Part shown: in pieces, positions 43,152 to 50,810 of the stretch | Layout of the letters: the number at the start of each line of letters is the position of its first letter | Numbering within the stretch: position 1 is the first letter of the stretch | Assembly (NCBI RefSeq): GCF_900100945.1 | Contig: NZ_FNCG01000016.1 | Location: 62,001-126,000, forward strand | Reading direction: 5' to 3' | DNA from: Mucilaginibacter gossypii | Lineage (GTDB): Bacteria > Bacteroidota > Bacteroidia > Sphingobacteriales > Sphingobacteriaceae | DNA length: 64,000 nucleotides | Notes under the pieces: generated by a model | Seen by the model: the letters and a program-made list of their open reading frames with translations, nothing else | The model's database searches: none | What the model was told of the DNA's origin: nothing | Translations under genes and position numbers: made by a program

Positions 43152-43204
43152 TAAAGGTAAATGACAAAAACACAAAATGCAACCATGTTGCATTTTGTGT
43201 TTTT
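43152..43204 (-). promoter_or_regulatory. Promoter with 18-bp-arm palindrome before TrxR-like gene
   Basis: A perfect inverted repeat, AAAAACACAAAATGCAAC (43166-43183) and GTTGCATTTTGTGTTTTT (43187-43204), with a 3-nt loop. On the minus strand TTG (43182-43180) is followed by 20 bp and TACCTTTA (43159-43152), a good Bacteroidota promoter that the palindrome overlaps. It fits a repressor operator, though it could also serve as a terminator for the lipoprotein gene upstream on the same strand. Confidence 0.5.
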
Positions 43205-43260
43205 AAACTGACAAAGTAGAATGGCCGGCTGGCTAAAGAAATGCCAATTGCGCCGGTATT

Positions 43261-43932
43261 TTATTTTTTATTGGTTTTGTTCAGTGTTAATAATCCGTTG
43301 AAATAGGATAATAGTTTTCGGTTATCATCCTGAATGTAGGCCACCGGATAATCGTAATTCATAAAAGTAACCTTCCATACTTTGGCAAAATGAGGCTGAT
43401 CAGGCGTATCCGGCGTTAGGTTGTAATACCCGAACTCCGCATTAAGGCATGATGATTCATTAACGCGGTTATCAATGGTATAGCCATCTTTTTTAAAAGC
43501 ATCAATAAAAATTTTACGTATTTGGAGCAGCGGAGCCGTTGCTGTAGTATTTAGGCTAAGTGTGCCATAGCGCCGGCCAATGGTAGTTGAAAAAACCTCG
43601 TTCCTAAAATGATAGCCTATTCCCGAATTAAAGATGGGTAAACCTTTGCTTTCTTCATAGGCTATAACATGCTGGTAGATATTAAGCGGACCATTATTGC
43701 TTATGCTATCGTTTAAAATAACTCTATATATTACCAGGCCGTTAACCGGGATATTATTTTTTTGCAGGAGCGTAATAGCTGTTGCCAGTTCAACTCTATT
43801 GCTGTCGCTATAATCACGTTTAACGCGACTGATGCAGCCATTATCTTCTCCGCCGGTAGATGATAGCTCGCCTTTTTTGCATGCAGTAAAAGCGGCCAGT
43901 ACTATTAGTACTAAACAGTAAAACTTTTTCAT
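43261..43932 (-). CDS. Hypothetical lipoprotein
   Basis: A 223-residue protein with a lipoprotein signal (MKKFYCLVLIVLAAFTAC, lipobox FTAC, Cys18). The mature part has no recognised domain and contains several beta-strand-like segments (VNGLVIYRVILNDSISNNG; HFAKVWKVTFMNYDYPVAYIQDD). It may be an outer-membrane surface lipoprotein. It is followed by the palindrome described at 43166, which could terminate it. Confidence 0.75.
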   Translation of the reverse strand: MKKFYCLVLIVLAAFTACKKGELSSTGGEDNGCISRVKRDYSDSNRVELATAITLLQKNNIPVNGLVIYRVILNDSISNNGPLNIYQHVIAYEESKGLPIFNSGIGYHFRNEVFSTTIGRRYGTLSLNTTATAPLLQIRKIFIDAFKKDGYTIDNRVNESSCLNAEFGYYNLTPDTPDQPHFAKVWKVTFMNYDYPVAYIQDDNRKLLSYFNGLLTLNKTNKK

Positions 43933-44005
43933 GAAGTGTAAAGTATTGAGGTTTAGCAGTATTACGGAGAGGGGGATGGAAACGTAACAACCAGGGGGTA
44001 AAAAA

Positions 44006-44087
44006 CGTCATTGCGAGGGACGAAGCAATCGCGGACTATGCAGGGCGTACCTTCGAATAGGGGATTGCTTCGTTCCTCGCAATGACG
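44006..44087. repeat. Hairpin intergenic repeat (GTCATTGCGAGG type)
   Basis: Inverted 25-bp arms: CGTCATTGCGAGG plus 2 nt plus CGAAGCAATC (44006-44030) and its complement GATTGCTTCG plus 2 nt plus CCTCGCAATGACG (44063-44087), with a single mismatch at the 2-nt joint. This is a widespread intergenic repeat of Bacteroidota and other bacteria, probably spread by a trans-acting transposase. It lies between the lipoprotein promoter and the der stop. Confidence 0.85.
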
Positions 44088-44163
44088 CGGTGGTGAACCT
44101 TTGAAAGTCTGGATTTGATAGATCAAATTCAAGGTAATCCTCAAATCCTAAAAATCAAGGTTC

Positions 44164-45465
44164 TTATTTCTGCCTGAACCATACCTGCACCGGCGCGCCC
44201 GAAAAATCAAAGTTTTCCCTTAGTTTATTTTCGATAAACCGATAGTAAGGCTCCTTTACATATTGCGGCAAATTGCAGAAAAACGCAAACATTGGCGAAG
44301 TGCCGGCAATTTGGGTAATGTATTTTATTTTAACGTATTTACCTTTAATTGATGGTGGCGGGTAGTTTTCGATAATTGGCAGCATTACCTCGTTTAGTTT
44401 TGAAGTAGGGATCTTACGGGCGCGGTTCTGGTAAACCTGGTTGGCTACATCGATCACCTTTAATACCCTTTGCTTTTCGGTAACTGAGGTAAATACAATA
44501 GGCACATCGGTAAAGGGGGCTATCTTATCGCGGATCTGCTCTTCAAAAACCTTGATGGTTTTGCTGTTCTTCTCAATCAAATCCCATTTATTCACCACAA
44601 TTACTACGCCTTTTTTGTTCTTTTCGGCCAGGTGAAAGATATTGATGTCCTGCGATTCAAAGCCTTCAACCGCATCAATCATCAGGATAATTACATCGGC
44701 TTCTTCCAGTGCTTTGATGGTACGCATTACCGAGTAAAACTCAATGTTTTCCTTAACCTTGGTTTTTTTACGCATCCCGGCTGTATCTATCAGCATAAAA
44801 TCATGACCATACTGGTTATAATGGATATGGATAGAGTCGCGGGTGGTACCGGCAATAGGGGTAACTATGTTACGGTCTTTACCGATAAGTGCGTTAATGA
44901 TAGATGATTTACCCACGTTGGGGCGACCGACAATAGCATATTTAGGGCGGGTGTTTTCTTCCAGTACTTCGTCTTCAAAGTGTTTTACCACTTCGTCGAG
45001 CAATTCGCCGGTACCTGAGCCGGTCATTGATGAAATGCTGTAGATTTCGCCAAGGCCGAAGCTGTAAAACACCATAGCATCGGCAACCTGGTTGTTATTG
45101 TCCAGCTTGTTTACTACCACAAAAACAGGTTTATTGCTTTTGCGCAGGCGGTTGGCAATCTCATCATCCAAATCTGTGATGCCGGTTGTAACATCAACAA
45201 CAAAAAGGATTACCGAAGCTTCTTCAATGGCAATGTCAACCTGCTCACGGATGGCGGTTTCAAAAACATCGTCTGAATTGGCTACATAGCCGCCTGTATC
45301 AATAACGGTAAAATTGTGGTTAAGCCACTCGGCAACGCCGTAATGCCTGTCGCGCGTGACACCGCTAAAGTCATCAACAATGGCCTTGCGACTTTCGGTT
45401 AAACGGTTATATAATGTTGATTTGCCTACGTTGGGCCTGCCCACAATGGCTACTATGTTACTCAT
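44164..45465 (-). CDS. der: Ribosome biogenesis GTPase Der (EngA)
   Basis: A 433-residue essential GTPase with two tandem G domains: the first GRPNVGKSTLYNRLTESRKAIVDDFSGVTRD, then DTGGY and NKLDN; the second GRPNVGKSSIINALIGKDRNIVTPIAGTTRD with DTAGMRKK and NKWDLIEK. A KH-like domain closes the protein (ERVLKVIDVANQVYQNRARKIPTSKLNEVM, then VKIKYITQIAGTSPMFAFFCNLP). It matures the 50S subunit. It lies next to era, another ribosome-assembly GTPase, on the same strand. Confidence 0.97.
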   Translation of the reverse strand: MSNIVAIVGRPNVGKSTLYNRLTESRKAIVDDFSGVTRDRHYGVAEWLNHNFTVIDTGGYVANSDDVFETAIREQVDIAIEEASVILFVVDVTTGITDLDDEIANRLRKSNKPVFVVVNKLDNNNQVADAMVFYSFGLGEIYSISSMTGSGTGELLDEVVKHFEDEVLEENTRPKYAIVGRPNVGKSSIINALIGKDRNIVTPIAGTTRDSIHIHYNQYGHDFMLIDTAGMRKKTKVKENIEFYSVMRTIKALEEADVIILMIDAVEGFESQDINIFHLAEKNKKGVVIVVNKWDLIEKNSKTIKVFEEQIRDKIAPFTDVPIVFTSVTEKQRVLKVIDVANQVYQNRARKIPTSKLNEVMLPIIENYPPPSIKGKYVKIKYITQIAGTSPMFAFFCNLPQYVKEPYYRFIENKLRENFDFSGAPVQVWFRQK

Positions 45466-45626
45466 GCTTTTTTATTAAGAGTCAGGATGCAAGAAATCAA
45501 GATTCAGGAATACAAATCTATCTAACTTAACAAATGCTTCTACGAAATTTTTAATTTTTATTAATGATAGATCAAGATGTTGGATTATCCTGCATCTTGA
45601 TTCTAAAAGTCTTGGTTCTGTTCTTT

Positions 45627-46502
45627 CTATTCGTACCCGAATTGTTTGAGGTAATTCTTTTTGGTACGCCAGTCGGGGATCACTTTTACAAACATCTCCA
45701 GGAAAACTTTTTGCTGAAAAAAGTCTTCCATGGCGCGGCGGGCATAGGTGCCGGTAATTTTTAACATTTCGCCGCCTTTGCCTATGATGATGTTCTTTTG
45801 CGATTCGCGCTCAACAATAATTTCTGCGCTGATACGGTAAAGCTTTTCGCCCTCAATAAAGGCGGTTACAATAACCTCGGTGCTGTACGGAATTTCTTTT
45901 TTGTATTGTTTAAACACCTGTTCGCGGATCATTTCTGAAGCGAAAAAGCGGTCGTTACGGTCGGTTAGCGCATCTTTTTCGTAATAAGCGGCATGCTCCG
46001 GCAGGTTTTCGATCACGAAATCCATAATGGCCTTAATGTTGTGCCCATGCAATGCCGATATCGCGAAGATGGCTTTAGGGTTTAATTTCTCCTGCCAAAA
46101 TTCGACCTTCTTTTTTACGGTTTCTTCATCGCTTTGGTCAATTTTGTTGATGAGTACGGCAAGAGGCGCTGATGAACGTTCCAGTTTTTTAAGAACGTCT
46201 GCTTCGTCATATTCTTCATAAATGTCTGTAACCAGCAAAATAAGGTCGGCATCAACAATAGAACCGTCAACCTGGTGCATCATGCTTTCGTGCAGGGCGT
46301 AGTGCGGTTTGATAACACCAGGGGTGTCCGAAAACACGATCTGGTAGTTTTCGTCATTCACAATACCCAAAATGCGGTGGCGTGTAGTCTGCGCTTTAGG
46401 GGTGATGATGGACATTTTTTCGCCCACCAGCGCGTTCATAAGGGTTGATTTCCCTGCGTTGGGTTTACCTATTATACTTACAAAACCTGCCTGATGAGCC
46501 AT
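45627..46502 (-). CDS. era: GTPase Era
   Basis: A 291-residue GTPase from the ATG at 46502 (MAHQAGFVSIIGKPNAGKSTLMNAL); 11 further upstream codons to 46535 are open but lie in the promoter region. G motifs: GKPNAGKST, TTRHRILGI, DTPG, NKID. The C-terminal KH domain binds the 3' end of 16S rRNA (IIVERESQKNIIIGKGGEMLKITGTYARRAMEDFFQQKVFLEMFVKV). Era is needed for 30S maturation. It is divergent from an initiator tRNA with which it shares an overlapping promoter region. Confidence 0.97.
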   Translation of the reverse strand: MAHQAGFVSIIGKPNAGKSTLMNALVGEKMSIITPKAQTTRHRILGIVNDENYQIVFSDTPGVIKPHYALHESMMHQVDGSIVDADLILLVTDIYEEYDEADVLKKLERSSAPLAVLINKIDQSDEETVKKKVEFWQEKLNPKAIFAISALHGHNIKAIMDFVIENLPEHAAYYEKDALTDRNDRFFASEMIREQVFKQYKKEIPYSTEVIVTAFIEGEKLYRISAEIIVERESQKNIIIGKGGEMLKITGTYARRAMEDFFQQKVFLEMFVKVIPDWRTKKNYLKQFGYE

Positions 46503-46524
46503 AAAAAAATAATTAAAAATATAT

Positions 46525-46563
46525 TTGGACTGCAAAGAAACGAATTATATCTTTGCAGTCCAA
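46525..46563. promoter_or_regulatory. Overlapping divergent promoters of era and tRNA-fMet
   Basis: Perfect 13-bp inverted repeat TTGGACTGCAAAG (46525-46537) and CTTTGCAGTCCAA (46551-46563). On the + strand TTG (46525) - 20 bp - TATCTTTG (46548-46555) is a textbook Bacteroidota promoter reading to the tRNA. On the minus strand TTG (46563) - 20 bp - TTTCTTTG (46540-46533) has one mismatch and reads to era. The symmetry is mostly explained by the two promoters. Confidence 0.6.
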
Positions 46564-46650
46564 TTAAAACGGAGTGCAAATTTGCATTTTGATAATTGGA
46601 AGCACCTTTCCGGGGTTATGGCCGGATCTCAAATATATAGCACAATACAG

Positions 46651-46723
<73 letters not shown>

Positions 46724-46734
46724 CGAAGAAAATG

Positions 46735-46767
46735 AAAAGCCTCAAGTTGAAAAATTTGAGGCTTTTT
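46735..46767 (+). terminator. Terminator of first tRNA-fMet
   Basis: AAAAGCCTCAA, loop, TTGAGGCTTTTT immediately 3' of the tRNA; A/U-rich stem with T tail. The second tRNA-fMet has a near-identical one at 54422. Confidence 0.85.
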
Positions 46768-46852
46768 GTTTGATGTTCTCTTAATAGAGATGTATTGATT
46801 ATATTTAACGTTATTTATCTATTGATAACTGAAAAAGATATATTTATACAGG

Positions 46853-47455
46853 ATGACACATGTTGAGAATATACCACATATTCTTAAAAACGGCATTACT
46901 CATCAATGGTCGGCCAATAGCAATAAAGATTACGTCCCTATTGGATCCGGAAGTTTAATATCAAAGAGGGAAAGTTTTATATTACCAAATGGCGAAGCAC
47001 TTGGGCGTTACATCCCTTTTTACTTCGGTGCGCGGATGCCAATGCTATATGTAATTAAGCAAGGGGCCAATAGCATATATTATAACATGCGACCGGTATC
47101 TACAGAAGATATTGTTTATTGTATTACAAGTGTTGAGCAGATAAGGGTTCATAATTTGAGGTTTGTTTTTTCAAACGGGCATGCAGTAAGCGATCTGACT
47201 GATTTTTTTTACGAAGCAGATATAGATGATATTCTTAATATAATTGATCTTTCAGCAATAAACGCACAATATTGGGTTGATTACAATGATCTTGATTTGA
47301 AAAGAAGAAAAGAGGCCGAGTTTTTGGTCATAGACGATATACCTGCAAGTGCAATATTAGGGTTTGCAGTTTATAATAAAAATGCCAAACAAAAACTTTT
47401 GGCATTTGATATTAGTGAAAGTAAAATTGTTATCAAACCTGATTACTATTTTTAA
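46853..47455 (+). CDS. darT: DarT-type ssDNA thymidine ADP-ribosyltransferase toxin
   Basis: A 200-residue DUF4433/DarT-like protein: N-terminal MTHVENIPHILKNGITH (normally reached via a YLYR strand), an NAD-binding Arg segment GRYIPFYFGARMPMLYVIKQGA (Arg52) and the catalytic Glu region RRKEAEFLVIDDIP (Glu156). DarT uses NAD+ to ADP-ribosylate thymidine in single-stranded DNA, blocking replication; it acts in phage defence. The gene is paired 3 bp upstream of its antitoxin. Odd point: codons upstream in frame (46832-46852) encode KKIYLYR, the usual family lead-in, but no ATG exists there, so either a non-ATG start is used or the toxin is N-terminally shortened. Local DNA is A/T-rich compared with neighbours. 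Confidence 0.88.
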   Translation: MTHVENIPHILKNGITHQWSANSNKDYVPIGSGSLISKRESFILPNGEALGRYIPFYFGARMPMLYVIKQGANSIYYNMRPVSTEDIVYCITSVEQIRVHNLRFVFSNGHAVSDLTDFFYEADIDDILNIIDLSAINAQYWVDYNDLDLKRRKEAEFLVIDDIPASAILGFAVYNKNAKQKLLAFDISESKIVIKPDYYF

Positions 47456-47458
47456 CAG

Positions 47459-48493
47459 ATGATTACATACATTGAAGGGAATATATTAGAAAGTAGGGTT
47501 GACGCTTTGGTGAATACCGTAAACACTGTTGGAGTTATGGGGAAAGGATTGGCTCTTCAATTCAAAAAGGAATTTCCTCACAATTTTAAAATCTATCAAC
47601 AGGCCTGCAAAAATAAAAGTTTTGATATTGGCAATCTAATAGTTACCGAAGAAGAATCGTTGTTGTATGGTAAGAAGATAATAATTGATTTGCCAACTAA
47701 AACAGACTGGCGTAAACCATCTGAATATAACTATATAGACACAGGCTTGAAACAGCTGGCATCTGTAATAAACGAAAGGCAGATTAAGTCGATAGCAATA
47801 CCATCTTTAGGAACAGGGCACGGGGGCTTAGAATGGAATAAAGTTAAGGAATTGATAGAGTCAAACTTAAATGGAATAGAGAGTGATATTCAGGTCTACT
47901 TACCTAATGCTGTGATAAAAGAGGCTATGAAAGAGGAGCGCGCTAAATTGACACCTGCCCGGGCTATGTTATTAGCGGTCTTGTTCGACCTTGCTAAAAG
48001 CGGGGAATTTGTATCGGAGTTTGCTGCTGAAAAGGTTGCTTATTTTTTGCAGCGCTTTGGGGCAAAAAGCGAGTTTAAACTAACTTTTGAGCCAAATTTC
48101 TATGGCCCCTATTCGGGTAAAGTGAGACGTGTGCTTTACTATCTAAACGGAAATTATATCACAGGGTATAGCGCTATGGATAAAAAGCCATTTGAAGAGT
48201 TGGGTATTATGATGGACACGGAAGAGGATGTTCTGGCATATCTTAGCCAGGAATCAAACCTCGCTTTTCTTGATATTGTAAACAAAACCAAAAATTTTTT
48301 ATCCGGGTTTTACTCTGCTTTTGGGTTGGAGCTATTGTCTACTATAGATTTTCTTTCTGTCAAGTTCAAGACCAAAAATTTGGATGAAATATTAAACCGT
48401 CTTCACGGTTGGAGCGATAGAAAACGGACACTTTTCTCCAATGAAAAATTTGTTGAACAGGCAATAGCGAAGCTTGAGGGGCATAATTTATAA
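47459..48493 (+). CDS. darG: DarG-type macrodomain antitoxin
   Basis: A 344-residue antitoxin in two parts. Residues 1-155 are a macrodomain (MITYIEGNILESRVDALVNTVNTVGVMGKGLALQFKKEFP; IIDLPTKTDWRKPSEYNYIDTGLKQLA; IPSLGTGHGGLEWNKV), which removes ADP-ribose from DNA; the C-terminal ~185 residues (ERAKLTPARAMLLAVLFDLAKSG...) contact and neutralise DarT. It is encoded directly after darT, the usual order. The pair lies behind an initiator tRNA and next to a gene remnant, which suits horizontal acquisition. Confidence 0.92.
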   Translation: MITYIEGNILESRVDALVNTVNTVGVMGKGLALQFKKEFPHNFKIYQQACKNKSFDIGNLIVTEEESLLYGKKIIIDLPTKTDWRKPSEYNYIDTGLKQLASVINERQIKSIAIPSLGTGHGGLEWNKVKELIESNLNGIESDIQVYLPNAVIKEAMKEERAKLTPARAMLLAVLFDLAKSGEFVSEFAAEKVAYFLQRFGAKSEFKLTFEPNFYGPYSGKVRRVLYYLNGNYITGYSAMDKKPFEELGIMMDTEEDVLAYLSQESNLAFLDIVNKTKNFLSGFYSAFGLELLSTIDFLSVKFKTKNLDEILNRLHGWSDRKRTLFSNEKFVEQAIAKLEGHNL

Positions 48494-48508
48494 GGCTTTA
48501 ACATTTAT

Positions 48509-48864
48509 TTAATTCCCTGCCTCTTTCAAATCTCCCTGGTGCCAGTAGATCATATACCGGGCATCATGTAATTTGTAAAAAGGGATCAGTTCCAAGCCTT
48601 TGAACTTAGCCGGACTGATCAGTTCGGGCGCAATGAAAGTTTGTGGTTTTCCGGCTACTGGTTTCAGGTATTTTTCAGGATCAGACTGGTTACTTACCAG
48701 TATAGGTGCCTTATTTAACGGATATGTTTTACCTCGGGGCTGCGGTAATTTTCAATGGCTGTTATTTTAACATCCATTTTACGTTTTGATGAAGCAAATG
48801 AAATAATAGTATCAGATTCAATCATCTTTTTTACATTTTGATTGCTATCCGTGGAAATTTTTAC
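48509..48864 (-). pseudogene. C-terminal remnant of a GH127-like glycoside hydrolase, frameshifted
   Basis: The minus strand encodes APILVSNQSDPEKYLKPVAG and then LELIPFYKLHDARYMIYW, followed by a stop at 48511-48509. This resembles the C-terminus of beta-L-arabinofuranosidase-type (GH127/DUF1680) proteins. The upstream part (IISFASSKRKMDVKITAIENYRSPEVK, from 48864) is in another frame; a slip near 48725-48733 separates them. There is no start and no catalytic domain, so it is a dead fragment, probably left by a deletion or insertion at this accessory spot. Confidence 0.65.
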
Positions 48865-48877
48865 CTATCATTACAAA

Positions 48878-49519
48878 ATGCATGTTGTAATTGGTTCCAA
48901 ACTCCTCCTTGTAGCTTGTTTATCACTTATGAAGCCGGCAAAGCCTGCCGTACTTCACGCATCAAAAAAACATAAAGCAAATAAAACGGTAAAATTGCAT
49001 AGCCATGCGAGGTTGAGGCATCATTATGCCGAAGTTGAGGCCAATTATGAAACCGGCGAAACCACACCCGACGAGCTGGTTGAATTTGCCCAAACCCTGA
49101 AAGGCGTTAGGTATCGGTATGGTTCAAGCAACCCGGAAAAAGGTTTTGATTGCTCAGGCTATGTTAATTATGTTTTTACTCATTTCGGCATCTCTATCCC
49201 CCGCAGTTCATCGGATTTTGCGCCGGTTAAGGGGATTGATATTAAAGACGCCAAATTTGGCGATCTGATTTTGTTTACCGGAACCCGCAGTCACAATTAC
49301 CACAGTGCAGGGCATATTGGTATTGTGATATCACAACCTGGTGAACCATTGGTGTTTATCCATTCTACATCGGGTGATGAAAATGGCGTTACTGAAACCG
49401 CCATGAATGATCGTTACCAGCGCAGGTATATTAAAACCATCCGTGTGTTTAAGGAAGAGTCTCAACCACAGGAAGAGGACGAAGATGCCGTTCCTGATAC
49501 GTTAGAAGAAGCCCGTTAA
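48878..49519 (+). CDS. NlpC/P60 family C40 peptidase
   Basis: A 213-residue exported protein from the ATG at 48878; an earlier TTG at 48842 would overlap the GH127 remnant. A signal peptide is followed by a charged linker and the NlpC/P60 domain (from about residue 67): FAQTLKGVRYRYGSSNPEKGFDCSGY with the catalytic Cys92, AGHIGIVIS with His146, and a downstream polar residue in FIHSTS. It is a likely gamma-D-glutamyl-diaminopimelate endopeptidase that cleaves stem peptides of peptidoglycan. Its C-terminus is acidic and unstructured. Confidence 0.92.
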   Translation: MHVVIGSKLLLVACLSLMKPAKPAVLHASKKHKANKTVKLHSHARLRHHYAEVEANYETGETTPDELVEFAQTLKGVRYRYGSSNPEKGFDCSGYVNYVFTHFGISIPRSSSDFAPVKGIDIKDAKFGDLILFTGTRSHNYHSAGHIGIVISQPGEPLVFIHSTSGDENGVTETAMNDRYQRRYIKTIRVFKEESQPQEEDEDAVPDTLEEAR

Positions 49520-49655
49520 TCTTAATGTAGAGACGCATCACATGCGTCTCCCGTTTGCAGGTTACAAAACATTTAAGCCCGCTCTGCGCATTGTGAGATG
49601 TGTAACCGCTATTGTGTTTTATTCGATTGATTATCAGTTACTTGATGGTTTGTTT

Positions 49656-49684
49656 CTGAATTCGTGTTAACCCTGTTAACCCCC
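49656..49684. repeat. Short intergenic repeat, copy A
   Basis: CTGAATTCGTGTTAACCCTG followed by TTAACCCC matches the sequence at 60540-60566 (CTGAATTGTGTTAACCCTG, then TTAACCCC) except for one or two bases. It contains the direct and inverted element GTTAAC-CCTG-TTAAC. Both copies are intergenic. Origin unknown. Confidence 0.55.
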
Positions 49685-49717
49685 ATTCCCAATGATGATC
49701 TCTACGTTTCCCTGTTC

Positions 49718-50131
49718 TTAATAACTCCTGTTTACCAATCTCTGATCAATAAAAAGATAGCCCACAAACCCTGCAACCAGTGTTAATAATACCCATTTAA
49801 AGCTGATAATTGCATTTAAAAACATATCACCGCTTTCTGGGCTCATTACCGATAGCAACCCATAGGCCAAGGCCAAGCCCGATGCAAATATCCCAAGTGC
49901 CAACAAGTTAAAGCGCAGATCGTTTTTACGGTTGATTTGTTCCTGCAGTTTTCTCCTAACGTTAGCGGCAAAACTCATAGGCAGGCCTTCTTTTGGCTCG
50001 GTACCCAGTGCGGTAAATAAGTTTTGATAAGCAAGCAGGTCGTTCTTATCTTCTTCCGAAAGTGTTTTGTTATCGGGAACTAAACCGTTGTTCAATAGTT
50101 CCTGTAATTCGTCGTCATCCAGCTCTTTCAT
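49718..50131 (-). CDS. Anti-sigma-like membrane protein
   Basis: A 137-residue protein with an acidic cytosolic N-terminus (MKELDDDELQELLNNG) and two closely spaced hydrophobic helices (about 74-94, FNLLALGIFASGLALAYGLL; about 108-128). It overlaps the ECF sigma gene by 4 bp (ATGA) and follows it, the usual position of an anti-sigma factor. No zinc-binding HxxxCxxC motif is present. It probably holds the sigma factor at the inner membrane; this rests on context. Confidence 0.7.
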   Translation of the reverse strand: MKELDDDELQELLNNGLVPDNKTLSEEDKNDLLAYQNLFTALGTEPKEGLPMSFAANVRRKLQEQINRKNDLRFNLLALGIFASGLALAYGLLSVMSPESGDMFLNAIISFKWVLLTLVAGFVGYLFIDQRLVNRSY

Positions 50132-50685
50132 ATATTTTCTTTCTTAAGGTCTTTTTCAATTTTCTCTTTCAATAATTTCCGCGCCCTGAAAAGATGGCTT
50201 TTCACTGTTCCTTCCGGGATGCCCGTGATCTCTTCGATCTCAGCACATGAAAACTCATTTAGGTGGTACAGCGTTAACACTGTTTTATATTGATGCGGCA
50301 TTTGCTCAATAAGCAGGTTAACATAAGCTGCGGTATTTTTTTTTATCAGTTCCTGTTCGGGGTTTTTATCTGTAAAATGATGATTATCAATATTTTCTGG
50401 ATATTCGGCAGGGGGATTGTTCTTGTTCTTTTTAAAATAGTTTACAGCGGTTAAGTAGGCTATACGTGCTATCCAGGTTGATAGTTTCGACTGAAACTCA
50501 AACCGGTGCAGGTTTTGGTGAATCTTAATGAAAACTTCCTGGCATATATCCTCCTTGTTTTGCTGGTCTTGCACCAGCCGGTTTATCACAAAGAAAACCA
50601 GCTTTTCGTACTGCTTTACCAGCAGTTCAAAAGCCCGGAGATCTTTATTTAATATTCTGGATACAACCTCGTGTTCATTAAACAT
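50128..50685 (-). CDS. ECF-type RNA polymerase sigma factor
   Basis: A 185-residue sigma-70 family protein with regions 2 and 4 only: region 2 (LVKQYEKLVFFVINRLVQDQQNKEDICQEVFIKIHQNLHRFEFQSKLSTWIARIAYL, about 23-80) and region 4 HTH (MPHQYKTVLTLYHLNEFSCAEIEEITGIPEGTVKSHLFRARKLLKEKI, about 128-175). It is coupled to the anti-sigma-like gene. Its promoter box (50689-50722) is repeated on the opposite side in front of the DUF6249-TonB receptor operon, so it most likely autoregulates and drives that operon. With that promoter, its own message would start at or very near the ATG. Confidence 0.95.
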   Translation of the reverse strand: MFNEHEVVSRILNKDLRAFELLVKQYEKLVFFVINRLVQDQQNKEDICQEVFIKIHQNLHRFEFQSKLSTWIARIAYLTAVNYFKKNKNNPPAEYPENIDNHHFTDKNPEQELIKKNTAAYVNLLIEQMPHQYKTVLTLYHLNEFSCAEIEEITGIPEGTVKSHLFRARKLLKEKIEKDLKKENI

Positions 50686-50688
50686 ATT

Positions 50689-50722
50689 ACAGTAGTCAAT
50701 ATATAAGGTTTAGCGGTTGCAA
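50689..50722 (-). promoter_or_regulatory. ECF-type promoter of the sigma/anti-sigma operon
   Basis: Minus strand TTGCAACCGC (50722-50713), 13 nt, TTGACTACTGT (50699-50689). It is an identical box pair with identical spacing to the one at 50752-50785 on the + strand. GCAACC to GACTAC distance is 17 nt, which fits ECF -35/-10 spacing. The start codon lies only 3 bp past the box. Confidence 0.7.
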
Positions 50723-50751
50723 AAAAAGAATAAAAAAATATTTTAAAATAA

Positions 50752-50785
50752 TTGCAACCGCGGTACAGCATGTGTTGACTACTGT
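50752..50785 (+). promoter_or_regulatory. ECF-type promoter of the DUF6249-TonB receptor operon
   Basis: TTGCAACCGC (50752-50761), 13 nt, TTGACTACTGT (50775-50785), the mirror copy of the sigma gene promoter. Transcription should start near 50789, giving a ~22-nt leader to the ATG at 50811. The 29-nt region between the two promoters is an A/T tract. Confidence 0.7.
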
Positions 50786-50810
50786 AGCAAATGCTTAAAC
50801 AAACAAGATC

